Numbered from the stretch's first letter, positions 27,742 to 37,595 are shown. The stretch is 64,000 bases of DNA from Phaeobacter porticola (GCF_001888185.1 NZ_CP016364.1:1798001-1862000), one strand, 5' to 3'. The notes: a model not told the origin generated them from the letters alone. Translations and numbers: made by a program.

Positions 27742-29238
27742 ATGGCAGAGGTTCTCGTAACCGCGGCGTCCAATTCCGCGCCGCCTTTTGATTTTAGCAA
27801 TTTCGATTTTACCAAAGTTGCTGTTCTCAGCGCCTCAGACAGTCAAATTGCCGTGCAATACGGCGAGTTTGTCATTCTGTTTGAGGGCAGTTTTGCCTTT
27901 GACGAATTGGGCAATCTGACACCTGACAGCCCGCTCAACGCATTTGGCCTGTTCTACGAACAGACCCTGGTGATGTCTGTAAGCGGCTTTTCCCTGCCGT
28001 CCCAGATGATCGCTGAAAATGATCTCTATACGCTCCTGGCCGTGGCACTTGCAGGGGATGACAGCATCACCTCGGCCTGGACGGGCGGCGAGCGGATCAG
28101 CGGCTTTGGCGGCGATGATACCATTCGCGCAGGCAGCGGCGACGACACCATTATTGGCGGGCCGGGTCAGGACGACCTGATACTGGGCGATGGGATCAGC
28201 AGCTACAGCTTTGCCTTTGACGAAACCGCAGGCGCTGTCCTGACCACTTTGGACGGGCGCGACCTGCTGATCGGGGTAGAGACGGTGCGGCTCGACGGCC
28301 AAACACTTCAGATCCAAGAAGGCAGTAGCGCTGACGAGGTGCTGACCAGCAGCAACGACGCGGATGCGACCCTCTCTGACATGATCCATGGGCGCGGCGG
28401 TGATGACAGCATCAGCGGTGGCGCGGGCAAGGATTTCCTATTGGGCGGGCATGGCGATGACACGCTGGTCGCGGGTGCCAACAATGACTTTCTAGACGGT
28501 GAATTGGGCAACGACTATCTTTCGGGCGGCTCCGGCCACGACAATCTGCGCGGCAGCCTTGGCAGTGACACGCTGATCGGCGGCGCAGGCAACGACACGC
28601 TGCGCGGCGACAATGATGTGGGTCCGGCGGACAATGCCGATGATCTGTTGCTGGGTGGCAATGGCCGCGACAGTCTGACCGGCAACGCTGGGCATGACAC
28701 GCTGAAAGGCGGCAACGGCACCGACACCCTGGATGGCGGCGACGGCAATGACCACCTCAGTGGTGGCAAGGGGCGCGACCTGATAGAAGGCGGCGATGGC
28801 AATGACACGCTCACCGGTGGTCGCCACAACGACACTTTGACCGGCGGTGCGGGTCAGGACCGGTTGAACGGCAGCATGGGACGCGATGTTCTGCGTGGCG
28901 ATGCCGGAGATGATGTGCTGCTGGGTGGCCGCGGACGCGATACATTGTTTGGCAGCGACGGCGCAGACCGGCTACTGGGTCATGCTGGCAATGACCGCCT
29001 GACCGGCGGCAGCGGCGGCGATACATTCGTCTTTGCCCGCAACAACGGCCATGACATCATCACCGATTTCACGCTCGGCGAGGATCTGATCCAGATCACC
29101 CGTGGCGCCAACCGCATTGAGCATCTCGGCTTTGAGCAGTTGGGCGAGAATGTGCACATCACCTTCGCCAATGTTTCGATCCTGGTCGAGGATGTGGCCC
29201 TGACCCAGCTAATGGATAGTGATAACTTCCTGTTCTGA
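27742..29238 (+). CDS. RTX-type calcium-binding exoprotein 2
   Basis: 498 residues from the ATG at 27742, aligned with the start of the first RTX gene; a GTG at 27709 is possible. Its architecture equals that of RTX1: a beta-rich N-terminal domain, a long run of GGxGxDxLx repeats (about residues 130-440, more than in RTX1), and the same C-terminal module ending LMDSDNFLF. The closing segments are strongly alike, such as GHDIITDFTLGEDLIQI against GSDIITDFTTGEDRIQI. It is presumably secreted by a type I system encoded elsewhere. A CtrA-like site and its own promoter region precede it. Possible roles are surface layer, biofilm matrix or adhesion; none is proven. Confidence 0.88.
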   Translation: MAEVLVTAASNSAPPFDFSNFDFTKVAVLSASDSQIAVQYGEFVILFEGSFAFDELGNLTPDSPLNAFGLFYEQTLVMSVSGFSLPSQMIAENDLYTLLAVALAGDDSITSAWTGGERISGFGGDDTIRAGSGDDTIIGGPGQDDLILGDGISSYSFAFDETAGAVLTTLDGRDLLIGVETVRLDGQTLQIQEGSSADEVLTSSNDADATLSDMIHGRGGDDSISGGAGKDFLLGGHGDDTLVAGANNDFLDGELGNDYLSGGSGHDNLRGSLGSDTLIGGAGNDTLRGDNDVGPADNADDLLLGGNGRDSLTGNAGHDTLKGGNGTDTLDGGDGNDHLSGGKGRDLIEGGDGNDTLTGGRHNDTLTGGAGQDRLNGSMGRDVLRGDAGDDVLLGGRGRDTLFGSDGADRLLGHAGNDRLTGGSGGDTFVFARNNGHDIITDFTLGEDLIQITRGANRIEHLGFEQLGENVHITFANVSILVEDVALTQLMDSDNFLF

Positions 29239-29267
29239 TTTGTTACCGCTCTCAGAATATGGCTATA

Positions 29268-29296
29268 GGCGTATCCCTTGTGGATGCGCCTTTTTT
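29268..29296 (+). terminator. Terminator after RTX gene 2
   Basis: GGCGTATCC (29268-29276) pairs with GGATGCGCC (29282-29290) with one wobble, followed by TTTTTT. Confidence 0.87.
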
Positions 29297-29339
29297 CGTC
29301 TTCGCGCCTGCTCAGATCCATTCCAATGCTTCAGACCCG

Positions 29340-30347
29340 TCACTCCAGCATCCAGTCCCCCTTGGGCCAGAAGGCGTCATAGGCAAAGGCAAACATCACA
29401 TCATGGGGCAGATCCGCGCCATCACGCCCCTGCACCCGCACCGATCCCACATCGCGCCCCTTGCCGACATGCCCCGCATCCAGCGCCGAGGCCTGCCCGG
29501 CCCGCCAACTGAGGACCAGTCCCGCCTCGCGGATTTCCCCGGCCTTGGCCAAGCGCGCCAAGGGCCAGGCCCGATCCCCCACCCGCACCACACGCGCCAG
29601 CGGCGCGATGCCATGGGGCGGCGGTGTCCCATCATAAAGAAACGGCCAGTTCGACCGGTCATAACCCTGATAGGGATTGCGGCCATAGCTGCGGTTGTGG
29701 CGCGGCTCAGCCATCACCAGCCCCTCTGGATAGGCGGCGCGAAATCCCTGCCAGCTGTCCAGCCAGCTCGGCAGCTGCCGCAGCTCCCGGCCAGTCATCT
29801 CGCCTACGATGCCGGTGCCCGTGGCCTGCTGCCACCAGCTCTCGCTCTCGCGGTCATACATCACCATATCAGACTGCCGCAGCTTGCCGGTGACGCCAAA
29901 GCTCAGGGTGCGACCAGCCACCCGTCGGTCAAAGCTCATCGCGGAATTGCACAAGGGGCAATAGGTGATCGCAACCGGGGTGCCGCCCACCCGGTCATTG
30001 ACGATTTCATGCCAGATCAGGTAGCGCAGCGGATAGGCGCGCGCCGCCTGCCCCGGCAGATCCAGCACCACCACCGGCTCGGCACGGCTCAGCCCCTTCA
30101 CCTGCGCGGCAGGGTGAAACGCCGGATCGCTCAGGGCTGGGATGCCATCCTTTGGCGGACCACCGGATTTGATTTCGCCCCAGTCCGCAACAGTGGTGCG
30201 GCTAAAATCCGTGGTCGGCCATTCGCGCGCCCAGATGGCCGGATCAGCACGGGCCGCCGCCAACCATGGCAGCATCAACAGCAGCGCCAGCACCGCCACC
30301 GCCCGATTTTGTACTCTGGATATCCCTCTCCTGGCCGCCTGTGACAT
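29340..30347 (-). CDS. DUF3179 domain-containing exported protein
   Basis: 335 residues from the ATG at 30347, which has AAGGAGG 7 bp upstream; an open extension further upstream is rejected. The N-terminus (RVQNRAVAVLALLLMLPWLAAARA) is a signal peptide. DUF3179 blocks are visible: IWHEIVNDRVGGTPVAITYCPLCNSA, RTLSFGVTGKLRQSDMVMYD and SESWWQQATGTGIVGEM. The CPLC pair recalls metal- or thiol-dependent proteins, but the family has no proven function. It converges on RTX gene 2. Confidence 0.87.
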   Translation of the reverse strand: MSQAARRGISRVQNRAVAVLALLLMLPWLAAARADPAIWAREWPTTDFSRTTVADWGEIKSGGPPKDGIPALSDPAFHPAAQVKGLSRAEPVVVLDLPGQAARAYPLRYLIWHEIVNDRVGGTPVAITYCPLCNSAMSFDRRVAGRTLSFGVTGKLRQSDMVMYDRESESWWQQATGTGIVGEMTGRELRQLPSWLDSWQGFRAAYPEGLVMAEPRHNRSYGRNPYQGYDRSNWPFLYDGTPPPHGIAPLARVVRVGDRAWPLARLAKAGEIREAGLVLSWRAGQASALDAGHVGKGRDVGSVRVQGRDGADLPHDVMFAFAYDAFWPKGDWMLE

Positions 30348-30470
30348 CGCTGGCCTCCTTCCTGTGCCCCACAGGTATCCCATGGGTTCCCCGGCCCAAA
30401 TCAGGGGCACAGCCTGCCGCAAATCAGCCTCACATGCACCGCACAAGCCCGTGACAGGCGGAAAACAGCA

Positions 30471-30502
30471 AACGGCCCGCACCATTCAAGGTACGGGCCG
30501 TT
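30471..30502. terminator. Hairpin between the cyclophilin and DUF3179 genes
   Basis: AACGGCCCGCACC (30471-30483) pairs with GGTACGGGCCGTT (30490-30502) with one wobble and a 6-nt loop. The stem is long but the T-run is weak on both strands; it sits just after the ppiA stop. Confidence 0.6.
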
Positions 30503-30542
30503 CAAGACATCACCTGCGGATCACAGACCCGCGGGCCAAGGT

Positions 30543-31091
30543 TCACTCGGTCACAGAGACCGTTTTCATCACGTCAGGCTGGCCAGTAACAGAACCATTC
30601 GCACCGCCGCCGCGCTTGATCGCGTCAACGACATCCATGCCCTCGGTCACTTTGCCCACAACGGTATATTGACCGTTCAGGAAATGCCCCGGTGCAAACA
30701 TAATGAAGAACTGCGAATTGGCACTATCCGGGTTCTGCGAGCGGGCCATGCCGACCACACCGCGATCAAATTCCAGATCCGAGAATTCGGCCGGCAGGTC
30801 AGACAGCTCGGAGCCGCCCATGCCTGCGCGGCTCATATTGCCACCGATCTTGCCGAATTCCACATCACCGGTCTGCGCCATGAAGCCTTCGATCACGCGG
30901 TGAAACACAACGCCATCGTATTTGCCCTCTGCCGCCAGCGCGGTGATCTGCTCGACATGTTTGGGCGCCACGTCCTCAAACAGGTCGATCTTGATGGTGC
31001 CATTGGCGCCCTCGCCCTCAACCGCGATCTCCAGACCGCTGGCCAGTGCCGGACCCGCCATCAGTGCAAATACCGCTGCCAGCTTATACAT
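30543..31091 (-). CDS. ppiA: Periplasmic cyclophilin-type peptidyl-prolyl isomerase
   Basis: 182 residues from the ATG at 31091. MYKLAAVFALMAGPALASG is a clean signal peptide, so it acts in the periplasm on prolyl bonds of exported proteins. The cyclophilin core shows VVFHRVIEGFMAQTGD (catalytic Arg in FHR), NSQFFIMFAPGHFLNGQYTVVGKV, and PAEFSDLEFDRGVVGMA. The start overlaps the end of the cytosolic cyclophilin gene by 8 bp, so both are co-translated from one mRNA and appear to be a tandem duplication with one copy exported. Confidence 0.93.
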   Translation of the reverse strand: MYKLAAVFALMAGPALASGLEIAVEGEGANGTIKIDLFEDVAPKHVEQITALAAEGKYDGVVFHRVIEGFMAQTGDVEFGKIGGNMSRAGMGGSELSDLPAEFSDLEFDRGVVGMARSQNPDSANSQFFIMFAPGHFLNGQYTVVGKVTEGMDVVDAIKRGGGANGSVTGQPDVMKTVSVTE

Positions 31092-31590
31092 CGGCTGCCA
31101 CCTTGACGCTGACCATCCGATCGGGGTTCGCAGGCGGCTCGCCACGGGTGATCGCATCGACATGCTCCAAACCCTCGATCACGCGGCCATAGACCGTGTA
31201 CTGACCGTTCAGGAAATGGTTGTCCTTGAAATTGATGAAGAACTGCGAGTTGGCCGAATCCGGGTTGGCCGAGCGTGCAGCACCCAGCGTGCCACGGTCA
31301 TGCGGCAGCTTGGAGAACTCCGCCGGAACATTCGGCAGATCAGAGCCACCCGTGCCCGCCATACGCAGGTTGAACCCGTCTTCCATGTCGCCGTGCTGCA
31401 CGTCGCCGGTTTGCGCCATGAAGCCGTCGATCACCCGGTGAAACGCCACATTGTCATAGTCGCCGCTACGGGCCAGTTCTTTCATGCGCGCGCTGTGCTG
31501 AGGGGCCACGTCGGGCAGCAGTTCGATCACCACCTTGCCGTCTTTCAGCTCCATGATGATGGTGTTTTCGGGGTCTTTGATCTCGGCCAT
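31084..31590 (-). CDS. ppiB: Cytosolic cyclophilin-type peptidyl-prolyl isomerase
   Basis: 168 residues without signal peptide. NVAFHRVIDGFMAQTGDVQHG carries the catalytic Arg, and SANSQFFINFKDNHFLNGQ the substrate-binding residues. It speeds cis-trans isomerisation of prolyl bonds during folding. It is first gene of a two-gene operon with the exported paralogue and divergent from pgk, so 31591-31771 holds both promoters. Confidence 0.94.
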   Translation of the reverse strand: MAEIKDPENTIIMELKDGKVVIELLPDVAPQHSARMKELARSGDYDNVAFHRVIDGFMAQTGDVQHGDMEDGFNLRMAGTGGSDLPNVPAEFSKLPHDRGTLGAARSANPDSANSQFFINFKDNHFLNGQYTVYGRVIEGLEHVDAITRGEPPANPDRMVSVKVAADV

Positions 31591-31771
31591 GTGGCGCTCC
31601 TGTTCTTTGCATTTGCCCGATAGTTAAGGCCCGCGTCCGCAATTGCCAAGGGAGCTTTGGTCACAGAGCATTGACTGAGCGGCAAAAAGCCCCGAAACAT
31701 CGCGCCAACACCGCCTGCGGCGCAGTTTCCGCCGCTGACGCATCAAACCAAGACCAAAGAAGGATATGATC

Positions 31772-32962
31772 ATGGGCTGGACCGCACTCGACACGATGGA
31801 CCTGGCAGGCAAGCGCGTTCTGGTGCGCGTCGATATCAACGTCCCGGTTGAGGATGGCCGGGTCACCGATGACACCCGCATCCAGCGCGTCGCCCCCACG
31901 ATCAAAGATATCCTCGCCGCAGGCGGCACGCCAATTCTGCTGGCCCATTTCAGCCGTCCAAAGGGCAAAGTGGTCGCAGAGATGTCGCTGCGCCCGCTGG
32001 TGCCAGCACTTGAGGCCGCGTTCGGCGCGCCGGTGACCTTTGTCGCCGATTGCCGTGGCCCCGCTGCCGAGGCCGCCGTGCAGGGCCTGCCAGCCGGCGG
32101 CGTGCTGCTGCTGGAAAATACTCGTTTCCACGCGGGCGAGGAAAAGAACGACGCCGATCTTGCCGCTGAGATGGCCAAGCTGGGCGATATCTACTGCAAT
32201 GATGCGTTTTCTGCCGCCCACCGCGCCCATGCCTCGACCGAGGCGCTCGCCCGTCTGCTGCCCGCCTGTGCTGGTCGTCTGATGCAGGCCGAGCTGACCG
32301 CGCTGGAAGCGGCCCTTGGCCAACCCCAGCGCCCGGTGACAGCCGTCGTCGGCGGCGCCAAGGTCTCCACCAAGCTTGAATTGCTGGGCAATCTGGTCGG
32401 CAAGGTCGACAATCTGGTGATTGGTGGCGGCATGGCCAATACCTTCCTCGCGGCACAGGGCATCGACGTGGGCAAATCCCTCTGCGAACACGATATGGCC
32501 GACACTGCCCGCGAGATCCTGAGCAAGGCCGAAGCTCAGGGCTGCAAGATCATCCTGCCCGTTGATGTTGTGGTCGCGCGCGAATTCAAGGCAGGTGCCG
32601 ACAATGAAACCGTCGCTGCAGACGCCTGCCCCGCCGATGCGATGATCCTGGATGCAGGCCCGCAGACCGTTGCTGCCGTCGCGGATACGCTTTCGGCCTC
32701 CAAAACGCTGATCTGGAATGGCCCGATGGGCGCCTTTGAAATCGCGCCCTTTGACGCCGCCACCAACGCCGCCGCACAACAGGCCGCCAGCCTCACCAAA
32801 TCCGGCGCGCTGGTCAGCGTGGCGGGCGGTGGTGACACCGTGGCCGCCCTCAATCAGGCCGGGGCTGCGGCTGATTTCACCTACATCTCCACCGCAGGCG
32901 GTGCCTTTCTGGAGTGGATGGAAGGTAAAACCCTGCCCGGCGTTGCCGCCCTCGAAGGGTGA
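31772..32962 (+). CDS. pgk: Phosphoglycerate kinase
   Basis: 396 residues from the ATG at 31772, which has AAGGA about 7 bp upstream; an ATG two codons earlier is too close to it. The enzyme makes ATP and 3-phosphoglycerate from 1,3-bisphosphoglycerate and ADP, or the reverse in gluconeogenesis. [20 protein letters not shown] is the substrate-binding start. [40 protein letters not shown] and [13 protein letters not shown] are family signatures. The last motif reads [14 protein letters not shown]. Confidence 0.96.
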   Translation: MGWTALDTMDLAGKRVLVRVDINVPVEDGRVTDDTRIQRVAPTIKDILAAGGTPILLAHFSRPKGKVVAEMSLRPLVPALEAAFGAPVTFVADCRGPAAEAAVQGLPAGGVLLLENTRFHAGEEKNDADLAAEMAKLGDIYCNDAFSAAHRAHASTEALARLLPACAGRLMQAELTALEAALGQPQRPVTAVVGGAKVSTKLELLGNLVGKVDNLVIGGGMANTFLAAQGIDVGKSLCEHDMADTAREILSKAEAQGCKIILPVDVVVAREFKAGADNETVAADACPADAMILDAGPQTVAAVADTLSASKTLIWNGPMGAFEIAPFDAATNAAAQQAASLTKSGALVSVAGGGDTVAALNQAGAAADFTYISTAGGAFLEWMEGKTLPGVAALEG

Positions 32963-33039
32963 ATCAGCCGCGCGAGCTGTCGTCGACCTGACGCCAAGCT
33001 GCCGCAAAAGGTTAAGATCGCGGCGATCCGCAAAACGCA

Positions 33040-33055
33040 TTAACCATCTGTTTAC
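33040..33055 (+). promoter_or_regulatory. CtrA-like half-degenerate site upstream of the ftsB-like gene
   Basis: TTAACCATCTGTTTAC has the TTAA-N7-TTAAC layout with one change (TTTAC). It is about 160 bp ahead of the likely start. The match is weak and could be chance. Confidence 0.25.
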
Positions 33056-33217
33056 CATTCGCACCCCTGCCACGCGGTTGGGGTGCGGTTTTGCCTGAGA
33101 ATGTTCAAAATTAACAATTTTTACGTTTCACAAACCATGTTGCCTGTGGCAGTATTGTTGCAGACGCCGGGCAAACTGGCGCAAGACTTGAGCAGCAGAT
33201 CATACAGGCTATCCACC

Positions 33218-33517
33218 GTGACCCGAACCAACCGACCCTCTCTGGGCGCATTCGTTTTTTCAACGATTGCATTCGCACTCAGCGCATATTTTACCTTTGC
33301 CGCCGTGCAGGGCGACTTCGGGTTGTTCAGGCGGGTCGAGATCCAGGCCGAGGCCGAAGCGCTGCGTCAGGATCTCGACCAGCTGAAGCGCGAAACCGCG
33401 CAAATGGAAAATCTCACCCACCGGCTGTCGGATGACTACCTCGATCTGGATCTGCTGGATGAGCAGGCCCGCTCGGTGCTGGGGCTGTTGCGCGCGGATG
33501 AAATCGTCATTCGCTGA
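33218..33517 (+). CDS. ftsB: Septum formation initiator family protein (FtsB-like)
   Basis: 99 residues from the GTG at 33218; a longer open frame upstream is not protein-like. A short N-terminal cytosolic part precedes one membrane helix (LGAFVFSTIAFALSAYFTFAAV), then GDFGLFRRVEIQAEAEAL opens a coiled coil to about residue 75. This is the FtsB/DivIC layout. FtsB bridges FtsL and FtsQ in the divisome. Location just after pgk and before the pyruvate dehydrogenase genes mirrors its place near enolase in other proteobacteria. The symbol follows the family; the precise orthology is likely but unproven. Confidence 0.82.
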   Translation: MTRTNRPSLGAFVFSTIAFALSAYFTFAAVQGDFGLFRRVEIQAEAEALRQDLDQLKRETAQMENLTHRLSDDYLDLDLLDEQARSVLGLLRADEIVIR

Positions 33518-33551
33518 TCTGATCAGAATTTGACAATCTCGTCTTAAGACC

Positions 33552-33581
33552 AACGCCCGCAGCCCCGCTCGCGGGCGTTTT
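33552..33581 (+). terminator. Terminator after the ftsB-like gene
   Basis: AACGCCCGC (33552-33560) and GCGGGCGTT (33571-33579) form a perfect 9-bp stem followed by TTTG. Confidence 0.85.
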
Positions 33582-33760
33582 GCTGTTCCGCCAGCAATAG
33601 GACCACCATCCTTACCCCAGCACCACACAGTTACCGTGCAAACGGTCACCGGCCTGGCCTGCTGCCCTCAGGTTACCCCCGGAAAACACCATCGCCTTTA
33701 CCCCTTGGTGACGGAACGTCATAATAACACTCGCATGACGTCGTAAAATCCATTATGAAC

Positions 33761-33778
33761 TAGTTTAGCATTAAACTA
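33761..33778. promoter_or_regulatory. Palindromic operator candidate upstream of pdhA
   Basis: TAGTTTAGCATTAAACTA is a perfect interrupted palindrome (TAGTTTA, 4 bp, TAAACTA), ending 27 bp before the pdhA start. The same site with one arm mismatch is ahead of lpd. Its closeness to the start suggests repression by a dimeric regulator, which I cannot name. Confidence 0.65.
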
Positions 33779-33805
33779 TCTAGCCTTAAGGGGGAGCCCG
33801 CCACT

Positions 33806-34819
33806 ATGGCTGCGAGAAAAAGTGTCAAGAAACCAAATGTTTCTGCCGATGAGCTGCTCGAATACTACCGCGAGATGCTGCTCATCCGGCGATTCGAGGA
33901 AAAGGCCGGCCAACTTTATGGCATGGGTCTGATTGGCGGCTTCTGCCATCTCTATATCGGCCAGGAAGCGGTTGTTGTCGGCCTTGAGGCCGCCGCCGAA
34001 GATGGCGACAAACGCGTGACTTCCTATCGCGATCACGGCCATATGCTGGCCTGTGGCATGGACCCGGACGGCGTGATGGCAGAACTTACCGGTCGCGAAG
34101 GCGGCTACTCCAAGGGTAAGGGCGGCTCCATGCATATGTTCTCCAAGGAGAAGCATTTCTACGGCGGCCACGGCATCGTCGGCGCTCAGGTACCACTGGG
34201 TGCAGGCCTCGCCTTCTCTGACAAATACAAAGGCAACGACCGCGTGACATTCGCCTATTTCGGCGATGGCGCGGCCAACCAGGGCCAGGTCTACGAGACC
34301 TACAATATGGCGCAGCTTTGGGATCTGCCGGTGGTTTTTGTCATTGAAAACAACCAATACGCCATGGGCACCTCGGTCCAGCGCTCCACCAAATCCCCCG
34401 CCCTGTGGAAACGCGGCGAAGCCTACGGCATCAAGGGTGAAGAAGTGGACGGCATGGATGTGCTGGCGGTGAAAGAGGCCGGCGAACGCGCTGTCGCCCA
34501 CTGCCGCGCAGGCAAAGGTCCCTATATCCTTGAGGTCAAAACCTACCGCTACCGTGGTCACTCTATGTCCGACCCCGCGAAATACCGCACCCGCGAAGAG
34601 GTGCAGAAAATGCGCGAGGAACGCGACCCGATCGAGCAAATCCGCTCAATGCTGCTGACCGGCAACCACGCCAGCGAGGATGACCTGAAGGCGATCGACA
34701 AAGAGATCAAGGACATCGTCAACAAATCCGCAGACTTCTCCAAGGAAAGCCCGGAACCGGCGCTTGAAGAACTCTGGACCGATATTTATGCGGACGACCT
34801 GCCGCAAGAAACCGCCTGA
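33806..34819 (+). CDS. pdhA: Pyruvate dehydrogenase E1 component, alpha subunit
   Basis: 337 residues. With the beta subunit it decarboxylates pyruvate using thiamine diphosphate and loads the acetyl group on E2 lipoate. The ThDP motif starts at GDGAANQG (about residue 152) and ends at VIENNQYAMG. GHMLACGMDP and SKGKGGSMHMF are family blocks, and YRYRGHSMSDPAKYR matches the loop that binds cofactor in E1 alpha. This is the alpha/beta heterotetramer type, common in alphaproteobacteria, rather than the single-chain AceE. The gene leads pdhABC, spaced 15 and 12 bp. Confidence 0.97.
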   Translation: MAARKSVKKPNVSADELLEYYREMLLIRRFEEKAGQLYGMGLIGGFCHLYIGQEAVVVGLEAAAEDGDKRVTSYRDHGHMLACGMDPDGVMAELTGREGGYSKGKGGSMHMFSKEKHFYGGHGIVGAQVPLGAGLAFSDKYKGNDRVTFAYFGDGAANQGQVYETYNMAQLWDLPVVFVIENNQYAMGTSVQRSTKSPALWKRGEAYGIKGEEVDGMDVLAVKEAGERAVAHCRAGKGPYILEVKTYRYRGHSMSDPAKYRTREEVQKMREERDPIEQIRSMLLTGNHASEDDLKAIDKEIKDIVNKSADFSKESPEPALEELWTDIYADDLPQETA

Positions 34820-34834
34820 GGGGACGAACAAGAT

Positions 34835-36220
34835 ATGGCAACTGAAATCCTGATGCCCGCCCTGTCGCCAACCATGGAGGAAGGCACCCTGGCCAAATGG
34901 CTGGTCAAAGAGGGCGATACCGTAACCTCTGGCGACATCCTCGCCGAGATCGAAACCGACAAGGCGACGATGGAGTTCGAAGCCGTTGATGAAGGCACCA
35001 TCGGCAAGATCTTGATCGGTGAAGGCACCGAAAACGTGAAGGTCAACAGCCCCATCGCGGTGCTGCTTGAGGATGGCGAAAGCTACGACCCCGATGCGGC
35101 ACCCGCAGCATCCACGCCGTCCGCAAGCGAAGCGCCGGCGGCAGAGGCACCTGCGGCGCCCGCAACCGCCGCCGCTGCTGCCGCAGCCCCCGCCGCACCG
35201 GAAGTGGACACCACCCCCGACTGGCCCGAGGGCACCGAGGTGGTGCAGACCACGGTTCGCGAAGCGCTGCGGGACGCGATGGCTGAAGAGATGCGCGGCG
35301 ACGAAGACGTCTTCCTGATGGGCGAAGAAGTCGGCGAATATCAGGGCGCCTATAAAATCTCGCAGGGTCTGTTGGATGAATTCGGCCCCAAACGCGTGAT
35401 CGACACCCCGATCACTGAACACGGCTTTGCCGGCATCGCCACCGGTGCGGCCTTTGGCGGTCTGCGTCCCATTGTGGAATTCATGACCTTCAACTTTGCC
35501 ATGCAGGCGATTGACCACATCATCAACTCTGCGGCCAAGACGCTGTATATGTCCGGCGGCCAGATGGGCGCGCCCATGGTGTTCCGTGGTCCCAATGGAG
35601 CCGCTGCCCGCGTCGGCGCCCAGCACTCTCAGGACTACGCCGCCTGGTACATGCAGATCCCCGGCCTGAAGGTGGCGATGCCCTACTCCGCCTCCGACGC
35701 CAAAGGTCTGATGAAAACCGCAATCCGCGACAACAACCCGGTGATCTTCCTCGAGAACGAGATCCTCTACGGCAAATCCTTTGATGTGCCGAAGCTGGAT
35801 GATTACACCGTTCCCTTTGGCAAGGCCCGGATCTGGCGCAAGGGCGAGGATGTCACCATCGTCTCCTTCGGCATCGGCATGACCTATGCGCTGGAAGCGG
35901 CGGAAAAACTGGCCGAGGAGGGTATCAGCGCCGAGGTCATTGACCTGCGCACCCTGCGCCCGATGGACACCGGCTCCATCATCAAATCGGTGATGAAGAC
36001 CAACCGTCTGGTCACTGTTGAGGAAGGCTGGCCGCAGGGCTCTGTTGGCAGCTATATCTCCTCTGTGGTGATGCAGGAGGCGTTTGATTACCTCGATGCC
36101 CCCGTCATCACCTGCACCGGCAAGGACGTGCCCATGCCCTATGCCGCCAATCTCGAAAAACACGCGCTGGTCACCACCGATGAGGTGATCGAAGCCGTGA
36201 AACAAGTGACCTACCGGTAA
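34835..36220 (+). CDS. pdhB: Pyruvate dehydrogenase E1 component, beta subunit, with lipoyl domain
   Basis: 461 residues, longer than usual E1 beta because of an N-terminal lipoyl domain (1-80; attachment Lys in [12 protein letters not shown], about residue 43) and an Ala/Pro linker (about 88-125). The E1 beta part begins near [13 protein letters not shown] and shows [29 protein letters not shown], and [13 protein letters not shown]. The lipoyl domain is nearly the same as that of the E2 gene next door, so it arose by duplication. This fused form is known in alphaproteobacteria. GAGGGG lies upstream of the start. Confidence 0.97.
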   Translation: MATEILMPALSPTMEEGTLAKWLVKEGDTVTSGDILAEIETDKATMEFEAVDEGTIGKILIGEGTENVKVNSPIAVLLEDGESYDPDAAPAASTPSASEAPAAEAPAAPATAAAAAAAPAAPEVDTTPDWPEGTEVVQTTVREALRDAMAEEMRGDEDVFLMGEEVGEYQGAYKISQGLLDEFGPKRVIDTPITEHGFAGIATGAAFGGLRPIVEFMTFNFAMQAIDHIINSAAKTLYMSGGQMGAPMVFRGPNGAAARVGAQHSQDYAAWYMQIPGLKVAMPYSASDAKGLMKTAIRDNNPVIFLENEILYGKSFDVPKLDDYTVPFGKARIWRKGEDVTIVSFGIGMTYALEAAEKLAEEGISAEVIDLRTLRPMDTGSIIKSVMKTNRLVTVEEGWPQGSVGSYISSVVMQEAFDYLDAPVITCTGKDVPMPYAANLEKHALVTTDEVIEAVKQVTYR

Positions 36221-36232
36221 GGAGAGACAGCG

Positions 36233-37543
36233 ATGCCCACAGAAATCCTGATGCCCGCCCTCTCTCCCACGATGGAGGAAGGCACGCTCGCCAAATGGCT
36301 CGTGAAGGAAGGCGACACTGTCGCCTCCGGCGACCTTCTGGCGGAAATCGAAACCGACAAGGCGACGATGGAATTTGAGGCCGTCGACGAAGGCACCATC
36401 GGCAAGATCCTGATCCCCGAAGGCTCTGAAGGCGTGAAGGTCAACAGCCCCATCGCCGTGCTGCTGGAAGAGGGCGAAAGCGCCGATGACATCGCCGCCA
36501 CACCGGATGCCCCCGCTGCCGCGGCAAACAAGGCCGCCCCCGCAGCGTCCGAGGAAGCTGCTTCCGCGCCAGCTCAGGCCACCACGGCGGCAACACCAGC
36601 GCCCGCCGCCCCGCAGGGCGCCGATGGCAACCGCATCTTTGCGTCCCCCTTGGCGCGCCGTATCGCGGCTGACAAGGGGTTGGATCTCTCCCAGCTGAGC
36701 GGTTCCGGCCCCCGTGGCCGCATCGTGAAGGCCGACGTGGAAAATGCCAAACCCCAGGCCGCCGCCGCTCCGGCAACCGCCGCAGCCTCTGCCGCAGCTG
36801 CCGCCCCCACAGGCCCCTCTGCCGATCAGGTCGCCCGTATGTACGAAGGCCGCACCTATGAGGAGGTTAAACTGGACGGCATGCGCAAGACCATCGCCGC
36901 CCGCCTCACCGAGGCCAAGCAGACGGTGCCGCATTTCTACCTGCGCCGCGACATCCAGCTGGATGCGCTGCTGAAGTTCCGCGGTGAGTTGAACAAGCAG
37001 CTGGAAGCCCGTGGCGTCAAACTCTCGGTCAATGACTTCATCATTAAGGCCTGCGCCCTGGCGCTGCAGGCCGTGCCGGACGCAAACGCGGTCTGGGCCG
37101 GGGACCGCGTGCTGAAGATGGAAGCCTCCGATGTGGCGGTCGCCGTCGCGATTGAGGGCGGATTGTTCACGCCCGTCCTGCAAAACAGCGACACCAAATC
37201 GCTCTCGACCCTGTCGACCGAGATGAAGGACCTCGCCAAACGCGCCCGTGACCGCAAGCTTGCGCCGCATGAATATCAGGGTGGCAGCTTTGCGATCTCC
37301 AACCTCGGCATGTTCGGCATCGACAATTTCGACGCCATCGTGAACCCGCCGCACGCAGGCATCCTTGCCGTCGGCGCCGGGGTCAAAAAACCGGTTGTGG
37401 GTGCGGACGGCGAACTGGCCGTGGCCACCGTCATGTCAGTGACCATGTCCGTCGACCACCGCGTCATCGACGGCGCCCTTGGCGCGGAACTCTTGAACGC
37501 GATCAAGGACAATCTGGAAAACCCGATGATGATGCTGGCCTGA
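36233..37543 (+). CDS. pdhC: Dihydrolipoamide acetyltransferase (E2 of pyruvate dehydrogenase)
   Basis: 436 residues. One N-terminal lipoyl domain (Lys in [13 protein letters not shown], about residue 43) is followed by an Ala/Pro linker. The peripheral subunit-binding domain (about 138-172, [18 protein letters not shown] then [13 protein letters not shown]) comes next, and the catalytic domain closes the protein. The catalytic His is in [15 protein letters not shown] (about residue 408). It moves acetyl groups to CoA and forms the core of the complex. E1 genes precede it; E3 is supplied by the separate lpd. Confidence 0.97.
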   Translation: MPTEILMPALSPTMEEGTLAKWLVKEGDTVASGDLLAEIETDKATMEFEAVDEGTIGKILIPEGSEGVKVNSPIAVLLEEGESADDIAATPDAPAAAANKAAPAASEEAASAPAQATTAATPAPAAPQGADGNRIFASPLARRIAADKGLDLSQLSGSGPRGRIVKADVENAKPQAAAAPATAAASAAAAAPTGPSADQVARMYEGRTYEEVKLDGMRKTIAARLTEAKQTVPHFYLRRDIQLDALLKFRGELNKQLEARGVKLSVNDFIIKACALALQAVPDANAVWAGDRVLKMEASDVAVAVAIEGGLFTPVLQNSDTKSLSTLSTEMKDLAKRARDRKLAPHEYQGGSFAISNLGMFGIDNFDAIVNPPHAGILAVGAGVKKPVVGADGELAVATVMSVTMSVDHRVIDGALGAELLNAIKDNLENPMMMLA

Positions 37544-37570
37544 GCCACCGCACCTCAACGGAGACATAAA

Positions 37571-37595
37571 AGGACCGGGGCATTGCTCCGGTCCT
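37571..37595 (+). terminator. Hairpin after pdhC
   Basis: AGGACCGG (37571-37578) pairs with CCGGTCCT (37588-37595), followed by GTTATTAT. The T-run is broken, so this is a moderate terminator. Confidence 0.65.

Noticed and set aside
34646-37354. 902-codon minus-strand Gly/His-rich frame
   Set aside because: Antisense to pdhABC; its apparent repeats mirror the lipoyl domain duplication and Ala/Pro linkers.
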